From NCBI GenBank assembly GCA_028701115.1, contig JAQVRJ010000004.1:1-38410 (forward strand): DNA of 38,410 nucleotides. Reading direction: 5' to 3'. The stretch comes from Clostridia bacterium (GTDB lineage Bacteria > Bacillota > Clostridia > TANB77 > SIG350). The notes under the pieces are model-generated. The model saw only the letters and a program-made list of their open reading frames with translations. It ran no database searches and was not told the DNA's origin. The position numbers and the translations under genes were made by a program. Below, piece by piece: positions 15,388-26,175 of this stretch; within the stretch, counting starts at the first letter, position 1; every line of letters starts with the position of its first letter.

Positions 15388-18165
15388 ATGATGGAAGAAG
15401 AAAAAAAGGATTATGGTAAAACATTAAATTTACCAAAAACAGATTTTGAAATGAGAGCTAATTTACCAGAGAACGAACCGAAGATGTTAGCTAAGATGCA
15501 AGATAAAAAGTTATATCAATTATGTTTAAAGAAAAATGAAGGAAATAAAAAGTATGTATTACATGATGGACCTCCATATGCTAATGGAAATATTCATACA
15601 GGTCATGCTTTAAATAAAACATTAAAAGATATAATAGTAAGATATAATATTATGAAAGGCAATTATACTCCATATATACCTGGATGGGATACACATGGTT
15701 TACCAATTGAAAAACAAGCAATAAAAATATTAGGTGTAAACAAAGATGAAATAGGTATTAGTAAATTCAGAGATACTTGTAAAGAATTTGCATTAAAATA
15801 TGTAGATATACAAAGAGAACAATTTAAGAGATTAGGTATAATGGCAGATTGGGATGATCCATATATAACATTAAAACCAGAATTTGAAGCAAAACAAGTT
15901 GAAGTTTTTGGAGATATGTTTAAACAAGGATATATATATAAAGGATTAAAACCTGTATATTGGTGTACTGATTGTGAAACTGCATTGGCAGAAGCAGAAA
16001 TTGAATACCAGGATGATAAAACTACTTCAATTTATGTAAAATTTAAAGTGAAAGATGATAAAAAAGTTTTTGAAAAATATAACAGTAAAGATATATATTT
16101 TGTAATATGGACAACAACAACATGGACATTACCTGGGAATACTGGAATTGTCGCAGGACCAGAAATAGAATATTCATTAGTTGATGTAGGTACAAAAGGA
16201 ATATATGTAATTGCAAAAGAATTATTAGAAAAAGTTATGTCTGTTGCAAAAATTACAGAATATAAAGTTCTTGATACAATAGAAGGTTCTAAATTAGATG
16301 GAATAATTTGTAAGCATCCATTTTTAGAAAGAGATTCAAGAGTTGTAATGGGTAGTGATGATACTGTAAAGGTAGATTTAGAGACAGGTACAGGATTAGT
16401 TCATTGTGCACCAGGACATGGTATGGAAGATTATTTGAATGGATTGAAAAATGGATTAGATATAATTGTTCCAGTAGATGGTAAAGGTCATATGACAGAA
16501 GAAGCTGGAATGTTTAGTGGATTATACTATCAAAAGGCTAATAACGAAATATTAGCTCATTTGGAAAAGATTGATGCTTTACTTGCAAGTGAAGTTATTG
16601 AACATTCATATCCACATTGTTGGAGATGTAAAGAACCAATAATATTAAGAGCAACATCTCAATGGTTTGCATCAATTAAAGGTTTCAGGGATGCAACATT
16701 AGAAGCAATAAAAGATATTAAATGGATACCTGGTTGGGGTGAAGAAAGAATCAATAATATGATAAAAGAAAGAAACGATTGGTGTATTTCAAGACAAAGA
16801 GTATGGGGTGTTCCAATACCAATATTCTTCTGCGAAGAATGCCAAAAGGAATATGTTACTGATGAAAGTATAAAGAAAGTTGCAAAAATATTTAGAGAAA
16901 AAGGTTCAAACGCTTGGTATGATATGGATGTTAAAGATTTAATGCCAGAAAATGCTAAATGTACTTGTGGATGTTCTAAATTTACACAAGAATCAGATAT
17001 TATGGATGTATGGTTTGATTCAGGTACAACACATTTTTCTGTTCTTAAAGAAAAAGGATTATGGCCAGCAGATTTATATTTAGAAGGTAATGATCAATAT
17101 AGAGGATGGTTCCAATCATCATTATTAACATCAATAGCAGTAACTGGAAAAGCACCATATAAGTCAGTATTAACACATGGTTGGTTAGTTGATGGTGAAG
17201 GCAAAAAAATGTCTAAATCATTAGGAAATGGTATTGAACCAGAAGAAATAATAAAACAATATGGAGCAGATATTTTAAGATTATGGGTATCTTCAACAGA
17301 TTATACTAATGATATTCGTATATCTAAAGATATATTAAAACAATTAGCTGAAGTGTATAGAAAAGTTAGAAATACTGCAAGATATATGTTGGGTAATTTA
17401 TCTGATTTTGATATAAATAAAGATGCAGTTGAATATGAAAAATTAGAAGAGTTAGATAAATGGGCATTAATAAAATTGAATGATTTAGTTAAAACTTCTA
17501 ATAAAGCTTTTGAAGAATTTGATTTTCATATAGCATATCAGAATGTAAATAAATTCTGTGTAATAGATATGAGTAATATATATCTAGATATTATAAAAGA
17601 TAGATTGTATACATTAAAAGTTAATGATCCAAAGAGAAGAGCAGCACAAACTGTTATGTATGAAATATTAGTAACATTAACAAAATTATTAACACCAATA
17701 CTTGCTTTTACAGCAGAAGAAATATGGGAAAATATATCACATAAAGTAGGAGTAGATACTGAAAGTCCATTATTATCTGATTGGCCTTTGCCAAAAACAC
17801 AATATGATAATAAAGCTATAGAAGAAAAATGGGATGAAATATTATCTATTAAAGAATTAGTTGCTAAAGAATTAGAAGTTGCAAGAGCAAGTAAAATAAT
17901 AGGACATTCATTAAATGCAAAAGTAATTTTAAGTGCAAGTAAGAAATATGAATTTTTAAATAGTATATTACCAATATTAAAAGATGTATTTATAGTTTCA
18001 CAAGTTGAATTAGAAAAAGATATAATAGAAACGAATGAAATTAAAGTAAAAATTTCTCAAGCCGATGGTGAAAAATGTGAAAGATGTTGGGGATATAGCA
18101 CAACTGTTGGAAAGAATGAAAAATATCCAACTTTATGTGATAAATGTGCAAAGAATATTGAATAA
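15388..18165 (+). CDS. ileS: isoleucyl-tRNA synthetase
   Basis: HDGPPYANGNIHTGHALNKTLKD, KMSKSLGNG, C-terminal zinc motif CERCWGY...LCDKC. Confidence 0.97.
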   Translation: MMEEEKKDYGKTLNLPKTDFEMRANLPENEPKMLAKMQDKKLYQLCLKKNEGNKKYVLHDGPPYANGNIHTGHALNKTLKDIIVRYNIMKGNYTPYIPGWDTHGLPIEKQAIKILGVNKDEIGISKFRDTCKEFALKYVDIQREQFKRLGIMADWDDPYITLKPEFEAKQVEVFGDMFKQGYIYKGLKPVYWCTDCETALAEAEIEYQDDKTTSIYVKFKVKDDKKVFEKYNSKDIYFVIWTTTTWTLPGNTGIVAGPEIEYSLVDVGTKGIYVIAKELLEKVMSVAKITEYKVLDTIEGSKLDGIICKHPFLERDSRVVMGSDDTVKVDLETGTGLVHCAPGHGMEDYLNGLKNGLDIIVPVDGKGHMTEEAGMFSGLYYQKANNEILAHLEKIDALLASEVIEHSYPHCWRCKEPIILRATSQWFASIKGFRDATLEAIKDIKWIPGWGEERINNMIKERNDWCISRQRVWGVPIPIFFCEECQKEYVTDESIKKVAKIFREKGSNAWYDMDVKDLMPENAKCTCGCSKFTQESDIMDVWFDSGTTHFSVLKEKGLWPADLYLEGNDQYRGWFQSSLLTSIAVTGKAPYKSVLTHGWLVDGEGKKMSKSLGNGIEPEEIIKQYGADILRLWVSSTDYTNDIRISKDILKQLAEVYRKVRNTARYMLGNLSDFDINKDAVEYEKLEELDKWALIKLNDLVKTSNKAFEEFDFHIAYQNVNKFCVIDMSNIYLDIIKDRLYTLKVNDPKRRAAQTVMYEILVTLTKLLTPILAFTAEEIWENISHKVGVDTESPLLSDWPLPKTQYDNKAIEEKWDEILSIKELVAKELEVARASKIIGHSLNAKVILSASKKYEFLNSILPILKDVFIVSQVELEKDIIETNEIKVKISQADGEKCERCWGYSTTVGKNEKYPTLCDKCAKNIE

Positions 18166-18170
18166 ATATA

Positions 18171-18194
18171 AAAGAAGCGTAAGCTTCTTTTTTT
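18171..18194 (+). terminator. intrinsic terminator after ileS
   Basis: AAAGAAGC-GTAA-GCTTCTTT-TTTT. Confidence 0.85.
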
Positions 18195-18326
18195 ATGCTA
18201 TTAATTAGTTATATGTTATTTATTTTAAATATGTTTTGGGTTTTCTTGTTGTTGTTTTTTAAATTAATTTTTTTCTTATAATAATACTTTAATAATAATT
18301 ATTGTTATAATACTTAAAGTATTATA

Positions 18327-18355
18327 TTGAGAATATCTAGGAGAAATGATATAAT
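18327..18355 (+). promoter_or_regulatory. promoter of U32 peptidase gene
   Basis: TTGAGA (18327-18332), 17 nt, TATAAT (18350-18355). Confidence 0.6.
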
Positions 18356-18377
18356 ATACAAATGAAAGTAGGTAAAA

Positions 18378-20774
18378 ATGAAAAAAGATAAAGTAGAATT
18401 GTTATCCCCAGCAGGTAATTTTGAATCAATGGTATCAGCTATACAAAATGGAGCTGATGCTGTATATTTTGGTGCAAATAAATTAAATGCTAGAGCTAAT
18501 AGTAAAAATTTTGATAATGAAGAATTAAAAAATGCAATTGAATATGCTAAATTAAGAAATGTAAAAACACATATGACATTAAATATATTGATTAAAAATG
18601 ATGAGTTTGAAGAAGCTATTGAATTAGTTAAATATGTTTATGAATTAGGTTTAGATGCTGTTATTATACAGGACTTAGGATTAGCACGAGTAATAATAGA
18701 TAATTTTCCAGGATTAGAAGTACATGCAAGTACTCAATGTAGTATATACAACTTAGAGGGAGTAAACGAATTAACAAAATATGGATTCAACAGAGTAGTA
18801 TTAGCACGTGAATTATCTATTCCTGAAATATCTAATATATCTAAAAATACAGATACAGAAATTGAAGTATTTATACATGGTGCATTATGTATTTCATATT
18901 CTGGCCAATGTTTAATGAGCAGTATAATTGGGCAAAGAAGTGGCAATAGAGGAAAATGTGCAGGACCATGTAGAATGGAATATGACTTAATAAATAAAGA
19001 AAAAGAAAAAGAAAAAGTAGTAGATAGTGGATATTTGTTAAGTTCAAAAGATGTTTGTACATTAGATATATTACCTAATTTAATAGAAGCTGGAGTAAAA
19101 TCTTTTAAAATAGAGGGAAGAATGAAATCTCCTGAATATGTTGGAATAGTAACAAGTATTTACAGAAAATATATAGAGTTGTATTATTCTGATTCAGAAT
19201 ATATTGTTGATGAAAAAGATAGGAAAATGTTATTACAAGTTTTTAATAGAGGTGGATTTAGCACTGGATATATAAACGGAAAACTTGGTAATGATATGAT
19301 GTATACTCATAAAGCTAGTCATATGGGAATAGAAATTGGTAAAGTATTAGAATATCATAAGAGTAAAGGTTATGTAAAAGTAAAGTTATCAGATAATATA
19401 TCTTTAGGAGATAGTATTGTAATTAAAGATGGTAGTTGCAAAATATCTGAGTTAATGTATGGAAATAATAATACTAAAGATGCTTCTAAAAATGAAGTTA
19501 TAACAATTGGTAGAATTCATGGGGATATTGAAATAGGGGATAGTATTTTTAAAACAGTAGATTTAGGATTACAAAAGTCTATTGAAAGAAAAAATACTTT
19601 TGAAAATATTAAAAGAGATATACATGTTTTTATGCAATTAAAAGAAAATGAATTTGCATTATTAAAAATTATAGATGTTAAAACAAATATCTCTGTTGAG
19701 GTATCAAGCACGGATAAAATTGAAAAAGCAATGAAAACAGCAACGACAAAAGAAAGAATAATTGAACAACTTGAGAAAACTGGGAATAGTGTGTTTGAGG
19801 TTAAAAATGCAGATATAGAGATGAATGAAGAATTATATATTCCAATAAGTATGATCAATGAATTAAGAAGAAATGCTATTGAAGGACTTGAGAAAAAAAT
19901 TAAAGAAATATTTATAAGGAAACCAAGTAATGTAAAAAATGAATATTTAAAGTTAATGTCTAAAAGTGAAAAAATTAGAACTGTAAAAAATATATCAGTC
20001 TTTTTAAGAAATATGAATGAAGATATTGAGTATAGTAAATTAAAAGATATAGATAATGTATATATTCATGCAAAAGAATTTTTTAAAGATGAAAACATTA
20101 AAATTATCGATTTAATTATTAATAATTTTAATGTATATGTATATTTACCTAATATTACGAAAGGTAATTATATTAAACTTTTTGAGAAAAATTTAAAAAA
20201 CATATTTGAAAAGAATATAGATGGTGTTGTTATATCTAATATATCTCAATTGAATATATTAAAAGAAAACGATGTAGACATTTCGAAATTTAAAATTATA
20301 GCTAATTATACAATGAATTGTATAAATAATGTTACAATAAATGAACTTGAAAAATTAAATATATATAAATTAATAATGTCTCCAGAATTTAGTAAAGATG
20401 TTATCAATGATATGTCTGGCAATATAGATAAAGAGCTAATAGTATATGGAAGAACATTATTAATGACATCTGAATATTGTCCGATAGGTACATATATTAA
20501 ATGTGAAGGAATTTGTCAAAAAGGAAAATATATTTTAAAAGATAGACTTGGTTATGAGTTCCCAATATATACAGATAGAATTAATTGTAATTCTTTGATA
20601 TATAATTCTAAAATTACATCATTGTCATATAAAGATATAAATGTGGATAGTATTTGCATAGATATTTTAGATGAAAGTTTTGAACAGATACAAGATATAG
20701 TAAATGTGTATAAAGCTGGGGATAAGTATGAAGGTAAAGATTATACAAATGGCAATATAAACAAGGAAATATAA
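18378..20774 (+). CDS. U32-family peptidase
   Basis: VELLSPAGNFESMVSAIQNGADAVYFGA, EVHASTQCSIYN, FIHGALCISYSGQCLMSS, NRGKCAGPCR, SFKIEGRMKSPEYV. Confidence 0.95.
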   Translation: MKKDKVELLSPAGNFESMVSAIQNGADAVYFGANKLNARANSKNFDNEELKNAIEYAKLRNVKTHMTLNILIKNDEFEEAIELVKYVYELGLDAVIIQDLGLARVIIDNFPGLEVHASTQCSIYNLEGVNELTKYGFNRVVLARELSIPEISNISKNTDTEIEVFIHGALCISYSGQCLMSSIIGQRSGNRGKCAGPCRMEYDLINKEKEKEKVVDSGYLLSSKDVCTLDILPNLIEAGVKSFKIEGRMKSPEYVGIVTSIYRKYIELYYSDSEYIVDEKDRKMLLQVFNRGGFSTGYINGKLGNDMMYTHKASHMGIEIGKVLEYHKSKGYVKVKLSDNISLGDSIVIKDGSCKISELMYGNNNTKDASKNEVITIGRIHGDIEIGDSIFKTVDLGLQKSIERKNTFENIKRDIHVFMQLKENEFALLKIIDVKTNISVEVSSTDKIEKAMKTATTKERIIEQLEKTGNSVFEVKNADIEMNEELYIPISMINELRRNAIEGLEKKIKEIFIRKPSNVKNEYLKLMSKSEKIRTVKNISVFLRNMNEDIEYSKLKDIDNVYIHAKEFFKDENIKIIDLIINNFNVYVYLPNITKGNYIKLFEKNLKNIFEKNIDGVVISNISQLNILKENDVDISKFKIIANYTMNCINNVTINELEKLNIYKLIMSPEFSKDVINDMSGNIDKELIVYGRTLLMTSEYCPIGTYIKCEGICQKGKYILKDRLGYEFPIYTDRINCNSLIYNSKITSLSYKDINVDSICIDILDESFEQIQDIVNVYKAGDKYEGKDYTNGNINKEI

Positions 20775-20860
20775 AAGTAGATAAATAAAATGGGATAAAT
20801 TCCTGTAAGTGCTATAAATTAATTAAATAGTATAAACATTCATATAATATTTTAAGTATT

Positions 20861-20888
20861 AAGTAGTAAAGTTAATTTACTACTTTTT
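20861..20888 (+). terminator. intrinsic terminator after U32 peptidase gene
   Basis: AAGTAGTAAA-GTTAA-TTTACTACTT-TTTTT. Confidence 0.85.
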
Positions 20889-20912
20889 TTATGTAAAAAA
20901 GACAAATTGTTC

Positions 20913-20941
20913 TTTACATATTTTGCTATAAGTGATAAAAT
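20913..20941 (+). promoter_or_regulatory. promoter of the gene at 20961
   Basis: TTTACA (20913-20918), 17 nt, TAAAAT (20936-20941). Confidence 0.55.
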
Positions 20942-20960
20942 AGCACTAGAGGTGAAATAT

Positions 20961-22208
20961 ATGGATATAAAAACTAAGTACCATTATACATATTTTTTTA
21001 ATCCAGTTGTAATCGAAAATACAAAATATGAAAAGTTTTTATTAAAATTAATTAAAGATGAAAAATGGAATTTTCGAATGCATGATAAAGTTGTAGACAT
21101 GGAAATTTATACACATTTTTTGGCACAAGCCAAAAAAGTTATGTTTCCATCATTTTATTGGTCAAATGATTATAAAGATGCACTTAACAATATGTCGGAT
21201 GAAAAAATGGCAAGTGAATGTGCAAAAATGTCATGTGTAGAATTTTATTATAATATAAATGATAATTTTAAAGTTCAAGGGAAAATTGATCAAGCTAATC
21301 AAATATTTTTTGAAATAAGTGAGATTAAAATGATTTGTTTTAATAATGGCATTTGCTTTTTGGCATTTAAAACAAATATAGAATCAAAAGATACAATTCC
21401 ATTTAGTGATTTATTGAATTTTAATTTTAAGTTTAAACAAATTAGCTCTAATTATGCAAAATATAAAGCAACAGATAATATTTATATTCAAACAAACCAG
21501 TTTGATAATTTAGATACTATGTTGAATTTTATTAATTCTATAACAGATGGTTATGTAAAATATTCTAATGATGATTTGTATTCGGATAAAATGTTTGTAT
21601 ATAGCTATGCTTGTATTGATCAAAGTGATTGGAATCAGGAAAAAACATTTGAAGATATTAAGGATAACTTTTATAAATATGTATTCCAATTTTCTGGAGA
21701 TTATACATCAAAGATGCAATTAAATGAACAAGAATATAATGAAGTAGTATATTCTAAATGGGAATATTCAAAATATGGCTTTTCAAAATTGGGAGGAGTA
21801 GTATTTTCTTCTGCATCAAATACATTTAATTATACATCTTTACCAGTTCAATATGAAAAAGTATCTATGTATATAATGTTGTTAGCCTTTTATAAAAGAA
21901 TTGCATTATTAGTATTAGATTATAAATTAACATATGGAAATAAAGAAGCTTTTAGATTTGTTCAAAATTCACTGAATGATGAAATAATAAATAATCATTT
22001 TAATCAGATTAGCAATTCATCCAATGGTATGAGTTTATGGAATAAATGGTCAAGCGTATTTGAATTAAATGAATTACATAGACAAGTAGATAAAAAGTAT
22101 AATAGATGGTTAGATTTAATTAAAACAAAACGAATGTATATGTTTTTAGCATCAATTATATTTGTATTATTATTAATATTAGGAATAGATGTTACTGGTT
22201 TAATTTAG
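20961..22208 (+). CDS. hypothetical protein with one C-terminal transmembrane segment
   Basis: Start 20961 after GAGGTG; C-terminus MYMFLASIIFVLLLILGIDVTGLI. No family recognised. Confidence 0.8.
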   Translation: MDIKTKYHYTYFFNPVVIENTKYEKFLLKLIKDEKWNFRMHDKVVDMEIYTHFLAQAKKVMFPSFYWSNDYKDALNNMSDEKMASECAKMSCVEFYYNINDNFKVQGKIDQANQIFFEISEIKMICFNNGICFLAFKTNIESKDTIPFSDLLNFNFKFKQISSNYAKYKATDNIYIQTNQFDNLDTMLNFINSITDGYVKYSNDDLYSDKMFVYSYACIDQSDWNQEKTFEDIKDNFYKYVFQFSGDYTSKMQLNEQEYNEVVYSKWEYSKYGFSKLGGVVFSSASNTFNYTSLPVQYEKVSMYIMLLAFYKRIALLVLDYKLTYGNKEAFRFVQNSLNDEIINNHFNQISNSSNGMSLWNKWSSVFELNELHRQVDKKYNRWLDLIKTKRMYMFLASIIFVLLLILGIDVTGLI

Positions 22209-22216
22209 GAGGAATA

Positions 22217-22594
22217 ATGCGAGTTACAACAGGTGTAGATATAGTAGAAGTAAATAGAATTAAACTTTTAATAAATGAGCACAAAGATTTATTTCTACAA
22301 AAAGTATTTACGGAAAGTGAAATTGAATATTGTAAATGCGCAAAAGCACATATGTATGAGAGTTTTGCTGTAAGATTTGCAGCGAAGGAAGCAGTATTCA
22401 AAGCTTTTAATGTTGAAATTAATCATAATATTGATTGGAAATATATTGAGATATTAAATGAAAAAACTGGTAGACCCATAGTTAATTTAAAAGATAAATT
22501 AGCTGAATATAATAAGGATATTGAAAATATTGATATAAGCCTATCACATGAAAAAGAAATGGCTATTGCAAGTGTAGCAATATTGTGGAAATAA
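22217..22594 (+). CDS. acpS: holo-[acyl-carrier-protein] synthase
   Basis: GVDIVEVNRIK, VFTESEIEYC, FAVRFAAKEAVFKAF, SLSHEKEMAIA. Confidence 0.95.
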   Translation: MRVTTGVDIVEVNRIKLLINEHKDLFLQKVFTESEIEYCKCAKAHMYESFAVRFAAKEAVFKAFNVEINHNIDWKYIEILNEKTGRPIVNLKDKLAEYNKDIENIDISLSHEKEMAIASVAILWK

Positions 22595-22609
22595 GAAGGA
22601 GAAGATAGT

Positions 22610-24535
22610 ATGGAAAAGAAAGAAAAATTTTATATAACAACTGCAATTGCATATACATCAAAAAAGCCTCATATAGGTAATACCTATGAGATAATATTAA
22701 CAGATGCTATTGCAAGATTTAAAAGGCAACAAGGTTATGATGTGTTTTTTTTGACAGGTACTGATGAACATGGAGAGAAAATTGAACAATTGGCTAATGA
22801 AGCTAAAATACCGCCAAAACAATATGTTGATAGTGTAGCAAAAGAAATAAGAGATATTTGGGATTTAATGAATACAAGTTATGACAAATTTATAAGAACA
22901 ACAGATGATTATCATGAAGAAACTGTACAAAAAATATTCAAAAAATTATATGATCAAGGGGATATATATAAAGGATATTATGAAGGATTATATTGTACAC
23001 CTTGTGAATCATTTTTTACAGAAACACAATTAGTTGATGGTAAATGTCCTGATTGTGGTAGAGAAGTTAAACAAGCGAAAGAAGAAGCATATTTCTTTAA
23101 AATGAGTAAGTATCAAGATAGATTGTTAAAATATATTGAAGATAATCCGGGATTTATACAACCTGAATCACGTAAAAAAGAAATGATAAATAATTTTATA
23201 AAACCAGGACTACAAGATTTATGTGTATCTAGAACATCTTTTAAATGGGGTATACCAGTAGATTTTGATCCAAAACATGTTGTATATGTTTGGATTGATG
23301 CTTTAACAAATTATATTACTGCATTAGGTTATAAATGTGATAGCAAAGATGATTTATATAAAAAATACTGGCCAGCAGATGTACATGTTATAGGAAAAGA
23401 CATAATAAGATTTCATACAATATATTGGCCAATCATGTTAATGGCATTAGGAGAAGAATTGCCTAAAACTGTTTATGGACATGGATGGTATTTATTCGGT
23501 GAAGATAAGATGAGTAAATCTAAAGGAAATGTTATATATGCAGATTATTTAGTAAAGAAATTTGGTGTTGATGCTGTAAGATATTATTGTCTAGCAGAAA
23601 TGTCATTTGCGCAAGATGGAAGTATTACTTATGATGCAATAATTAATAAATATAATTCAGATTTAGCAAATGTATTAGGTAATCTTGTTAATAGAACAGT
23701 ATCAATGATTCATAAATATTTTGATGGTAAAATATATTTACCGACTGATGAAAAAGATGTGGATAAAGAATTAAAATCAAGTATAGCAATTATTGCAGAC
23801 AATGTTGAAAGTAATATGAATAAGTTATATGTTGCTGATGCTTTAAATGAAGTAATGAATATAGCAAGAAAATGTAATAAATATATTGATGAAACAGAGC
23901 CTTGGGTACTTGGAAAAGAAGAAGTAACAAAAGAAAGATTAAAAACAGTATTATATAATTTAGTTGAATCAATAAGAATATTATCTATATTGTTAGAACC
24001 ATTTATGCCTGAAACTGCTACAAAAATACAAAAACAAATAAATGCTAATGAATTAGCTTATGAAACAGTTAAAACGTTTGGTAAAACCCAAGAAGGTAAG
24101 GTTGGAGAAGCTGTACCTTTATTTGCAAGATTAGATGATAAAAAAGTATTAGAAGAAATACATAATGAGATAAGTGTTGAAAAAAAACTTGCAACTGTTG
24201 AAGATGAAAAGGTTAATGTAATAACTATAGATGAATTTGAAAAAGTGCAATTAAAAGTTGGACAAGTTTTATCTGTAGAAAAAGTTGAAAAAGCAGATAA
24301 ATTATTAAAATTAGAAGTAGATTTAGGAACTGAAAAACGTGTAATTGTTTCAGGAATCGCTAAATGGTATAATGAAAGTAATTTGTTGAATAAGAAAATT
24401 GTTGTAGTTACTAATTTAAAACCTGTTAAATTAAGAGGTATTGAATCAAATGGAATGCTACTTGCAGCAGGGGAAGAAGATGTAAAACTTTTGACAATTG
24501 ATGGAGATTTACCAGCAGGTACAAATATTCATTAA
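22610..24535 (+). CDS. metG: methionyl-tRNA synthetase with C-terminal tRNA-binding domain
   Basis: TTAIAYTSKKPHIGNTYE, FLTGTDEHGEKIE, zinc-type cysteines CTPC...CPDC, KMSKSKGN, C-terminal VQLKVGQVLSVEKVEKADKLLKLEVDLG. Confidence 0.97.
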   Translation: MEKKEKFYITTAIAYTSKKPHIGNTYEIILTDAIARFKRQQGYDVFFLTGTDEHGEKIEQLANEAKIPPKQYVDSVAKEIRDIWDLMNTSYDKFIRTTDDYHEETVQKIFKKLYDQGDIYKGYYEGLYCTPCESFFTETQLVDGKCPDCGREVKQAKEEAYFFKMSKYQDRLLKYIEDNPGFIQPESRKKEMINNFIKPGLQDLCVSRTSFKWGIPVDFDPKHVVYVWIDALTNYITALGYKCDSKDDLYKKYWPADVHVIGKDIIRFHTIYWPIMLMALGEELPKTVYGHGWYLFGEDKMSKSKGNVIYADYLVKKFGVDAVRYYCLAEMSFAQDGSITYDAIINKYNSDLANVLGNLVNRTVSMIHKYFDGKIYLPTDEKDVDKELKSSIAIIADNVESNMNKLYVADALNEVMNIARKCNKYIDETEPWVLGKEEVTKERLKTVLYNLVESIRILSILLEPFMPETATKIQKQINANELAYETVKTFGKTQEGKVGEAVPLFARLDDKKVLEEIHNEISVEKKLATVEDEKVNVITIDEFEKVQLKVGQVLSVEKVEKADKLLKLEVDLGTEKRVIVSGIAKWYNESNLLNKKIVVVTNLKPVKLRGIESNGMLLAAGEEDVKLLTIDGDLPAGTNIH

Positions 24536-24555
24536 TTAAGAGGTATATATATAAT

Positions 24556-24586
24556 AAAAACTATTGAGAGAATTCAATAGTTTTTT
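24556..24586 (+). terminator. intrinsic terminator after metG
   Basis: AAAAACTATTGA-GAGAAT-TCAATAGTTTTTT. Confidence 0.85.
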
Positions 24587-24678
24587 ATTTTAATATCATA
24601 AAAACAATTAAATTTAATAAGTTTATTGATTTGTAGATAATTAAATTATATAATATACAAAATGAAAGGTGTGATTTT

Positions 24679-25452
24679 ATGCCAGATATAAAGTATTTTG
24701 ATACACATGCGCATTATGATGTTCAGTTTGAAGATGATTTGTCTGAAGTATTAGATAATATATATAAATTAGGAGTACATAAAATAGTTGATGTTGGATA
24801 TAGCAAAGAATCATCTGAAGATGCTATAAGATTATCAAATAAATATGATTATATATATTCAGCGGTTGGATTTCATCCTCAAGAAGCAGAAAAAGATAAT
24901 AATGTTAATATATTATATGATTGGGTTCGTGATAATAAAAAAATAGTTGCAATTGGAGAAATAGGTTTAGATTATCATTATGACATGGATAAAAAATTAC
25001 AAAAAGATTTGTTTATTTCTCAAATAGCAATAGCAAATGAATTAGGATTACCAATAATTATTCATAATAGAGAAGCAGATATGGATGTATTAGATATATT
25101 GAAAAATCAAATGAAACCTAATGTAGGTGTTATATTCCATTGCTTTTCTTCTAGTCTAGAAGTAGCAAAAGAAGTATTAAAACATGGTTGGTATATATCC
25201 ATATCTGGTACAATAACATTTAATAATGCAAATAGTTTGATAGAAGTTGCCCAATATGTTCCTTTAGATAAATTGTTAATAGAAACAGATTGTCCATATT
25301 TAGCACCAGAACCATTTAGAGGTAGGAGAAATGATTCTTCAAAGGTACAACTTGTAGCAGAAAAAATAGCGCAATTAAAAGGTATTAGTATTGATGAAGT
25401 TGCTTTAAATACATATAATAATGGATGTAAAATATATAATATAAAGGAGTAA
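24679..25452 (+). CDS. TatD-family hydrolase
   Basis: YFDTHAHYD, IGEIGLDYHYD, IIHNREA, ETDCPYLAPEPFRGRRN. Confidence 0.95.
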   Translation: MPDIKYFDTHAHYDVQFEDDLSEVLDNIYKLGVHKIVDVGYSKESSEDAIRLSNKYDYIYSAVGFHPQEAEKDNNVNILYDWVRDNKKIVAIGEIGLDYHYDMDKKLQKDLFISQIAIANELGLPIIIHNREADMDVLDILKNQMKPNVGVIFHCFSSSLEVAKEVLKHGWYISISGTITFNNANSLIEVAQYVPLDKLLIETDCPYLAPEPFRGRRNDSSKVQLVAEKIAQLKGISIDEVALNTYNNGCKIYNIKE

Positions 25453-25455
25453 TTT

Positions 25456-26163
25456 ATGGAAACCAAAAAACTCGTGTTTATTATATTATTAGTTGTAATA
25501 GTTGGTATAGCTTTAATATACTTTAGTAGTAAAAAAGATGAGAATTTACCAGAAATAGCAAAACTATATGAAGTAGTAAAAATAGGCGATTATGTTGAAT
25601 ATGATTGTGGCAAATGGAATACTAATATGCCTATACCAGTAGGACAGGGCATTTTTGGAGGATATAACAAAAACAAAAGTAAATCATCAAGCATAACACC
25701 ATATTTAGAATATGAAAACATAGATGATGGATGGATAGTTTTAGAGGTAAAAGATAATGTTGTTACATTGATTCATGCAGGAACTCCTGTGGCATATTTT
25801 CACAAATATGGTAATTCAGAAAATTCAATTAATATGATGAATAATTTTTTAGAAGAGGAATTTTATAATAAATTGTATGCTTCAAGTATAAGAGTATTAA
25901 ATTATGATGATATAAATAATATTATAGAAAATAAAGATATTGATGCTAATATAATTTCAAAAATTGTAAAAACAGGTTCCTGGTATTGGTTGGGAACAGC
26001 ATATAATAATAGCTTAATATGGAGTGTAAATAATTTGGGCATAATGGATTATAGATTAGCTGATGGTTCTTTTGGAGTAAGACCTGTAGTAGAATTGTGG
26101 AATAATGTGTATTATACTTCTGGTGATGGAACAAAAGATAATCCATATATTATAAATAGATAA
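25456..26163 (+). CDS. membrane-anchored hypothetical protein with GVRPVV / GDGTxxNPY C-terminal module
   Basis: N-terminal TM (LVFIILLVVIVGIALIYF); SWYWLGTAY...GVRPVVELWNNVYYTSGDGTKDNPYIINR. Confidence 0.8.
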   Translation: METKKLVFIILLVVIVGIALIYFSSKKDENLPEIAKLYEVVKIGDYVEYDCGKWNTNMPIPVGQGIFGGYNKNKSKSSSITPYLEYENIDDGWIVLEVKDNVVTLIHAGTPVAYFHKYGNSENSINMMNNFLEEEFYNKLYASSIRVLNYDDINNIIENKDIDANIISKIVKTGSWYWLGTAYNNSLIWSVNNLGIMDYRLADGSFGVRPVVELWNNVYYTSGDGTKDNPYIINR

Positions 26164-26175
26164 AGGAAGGATATT

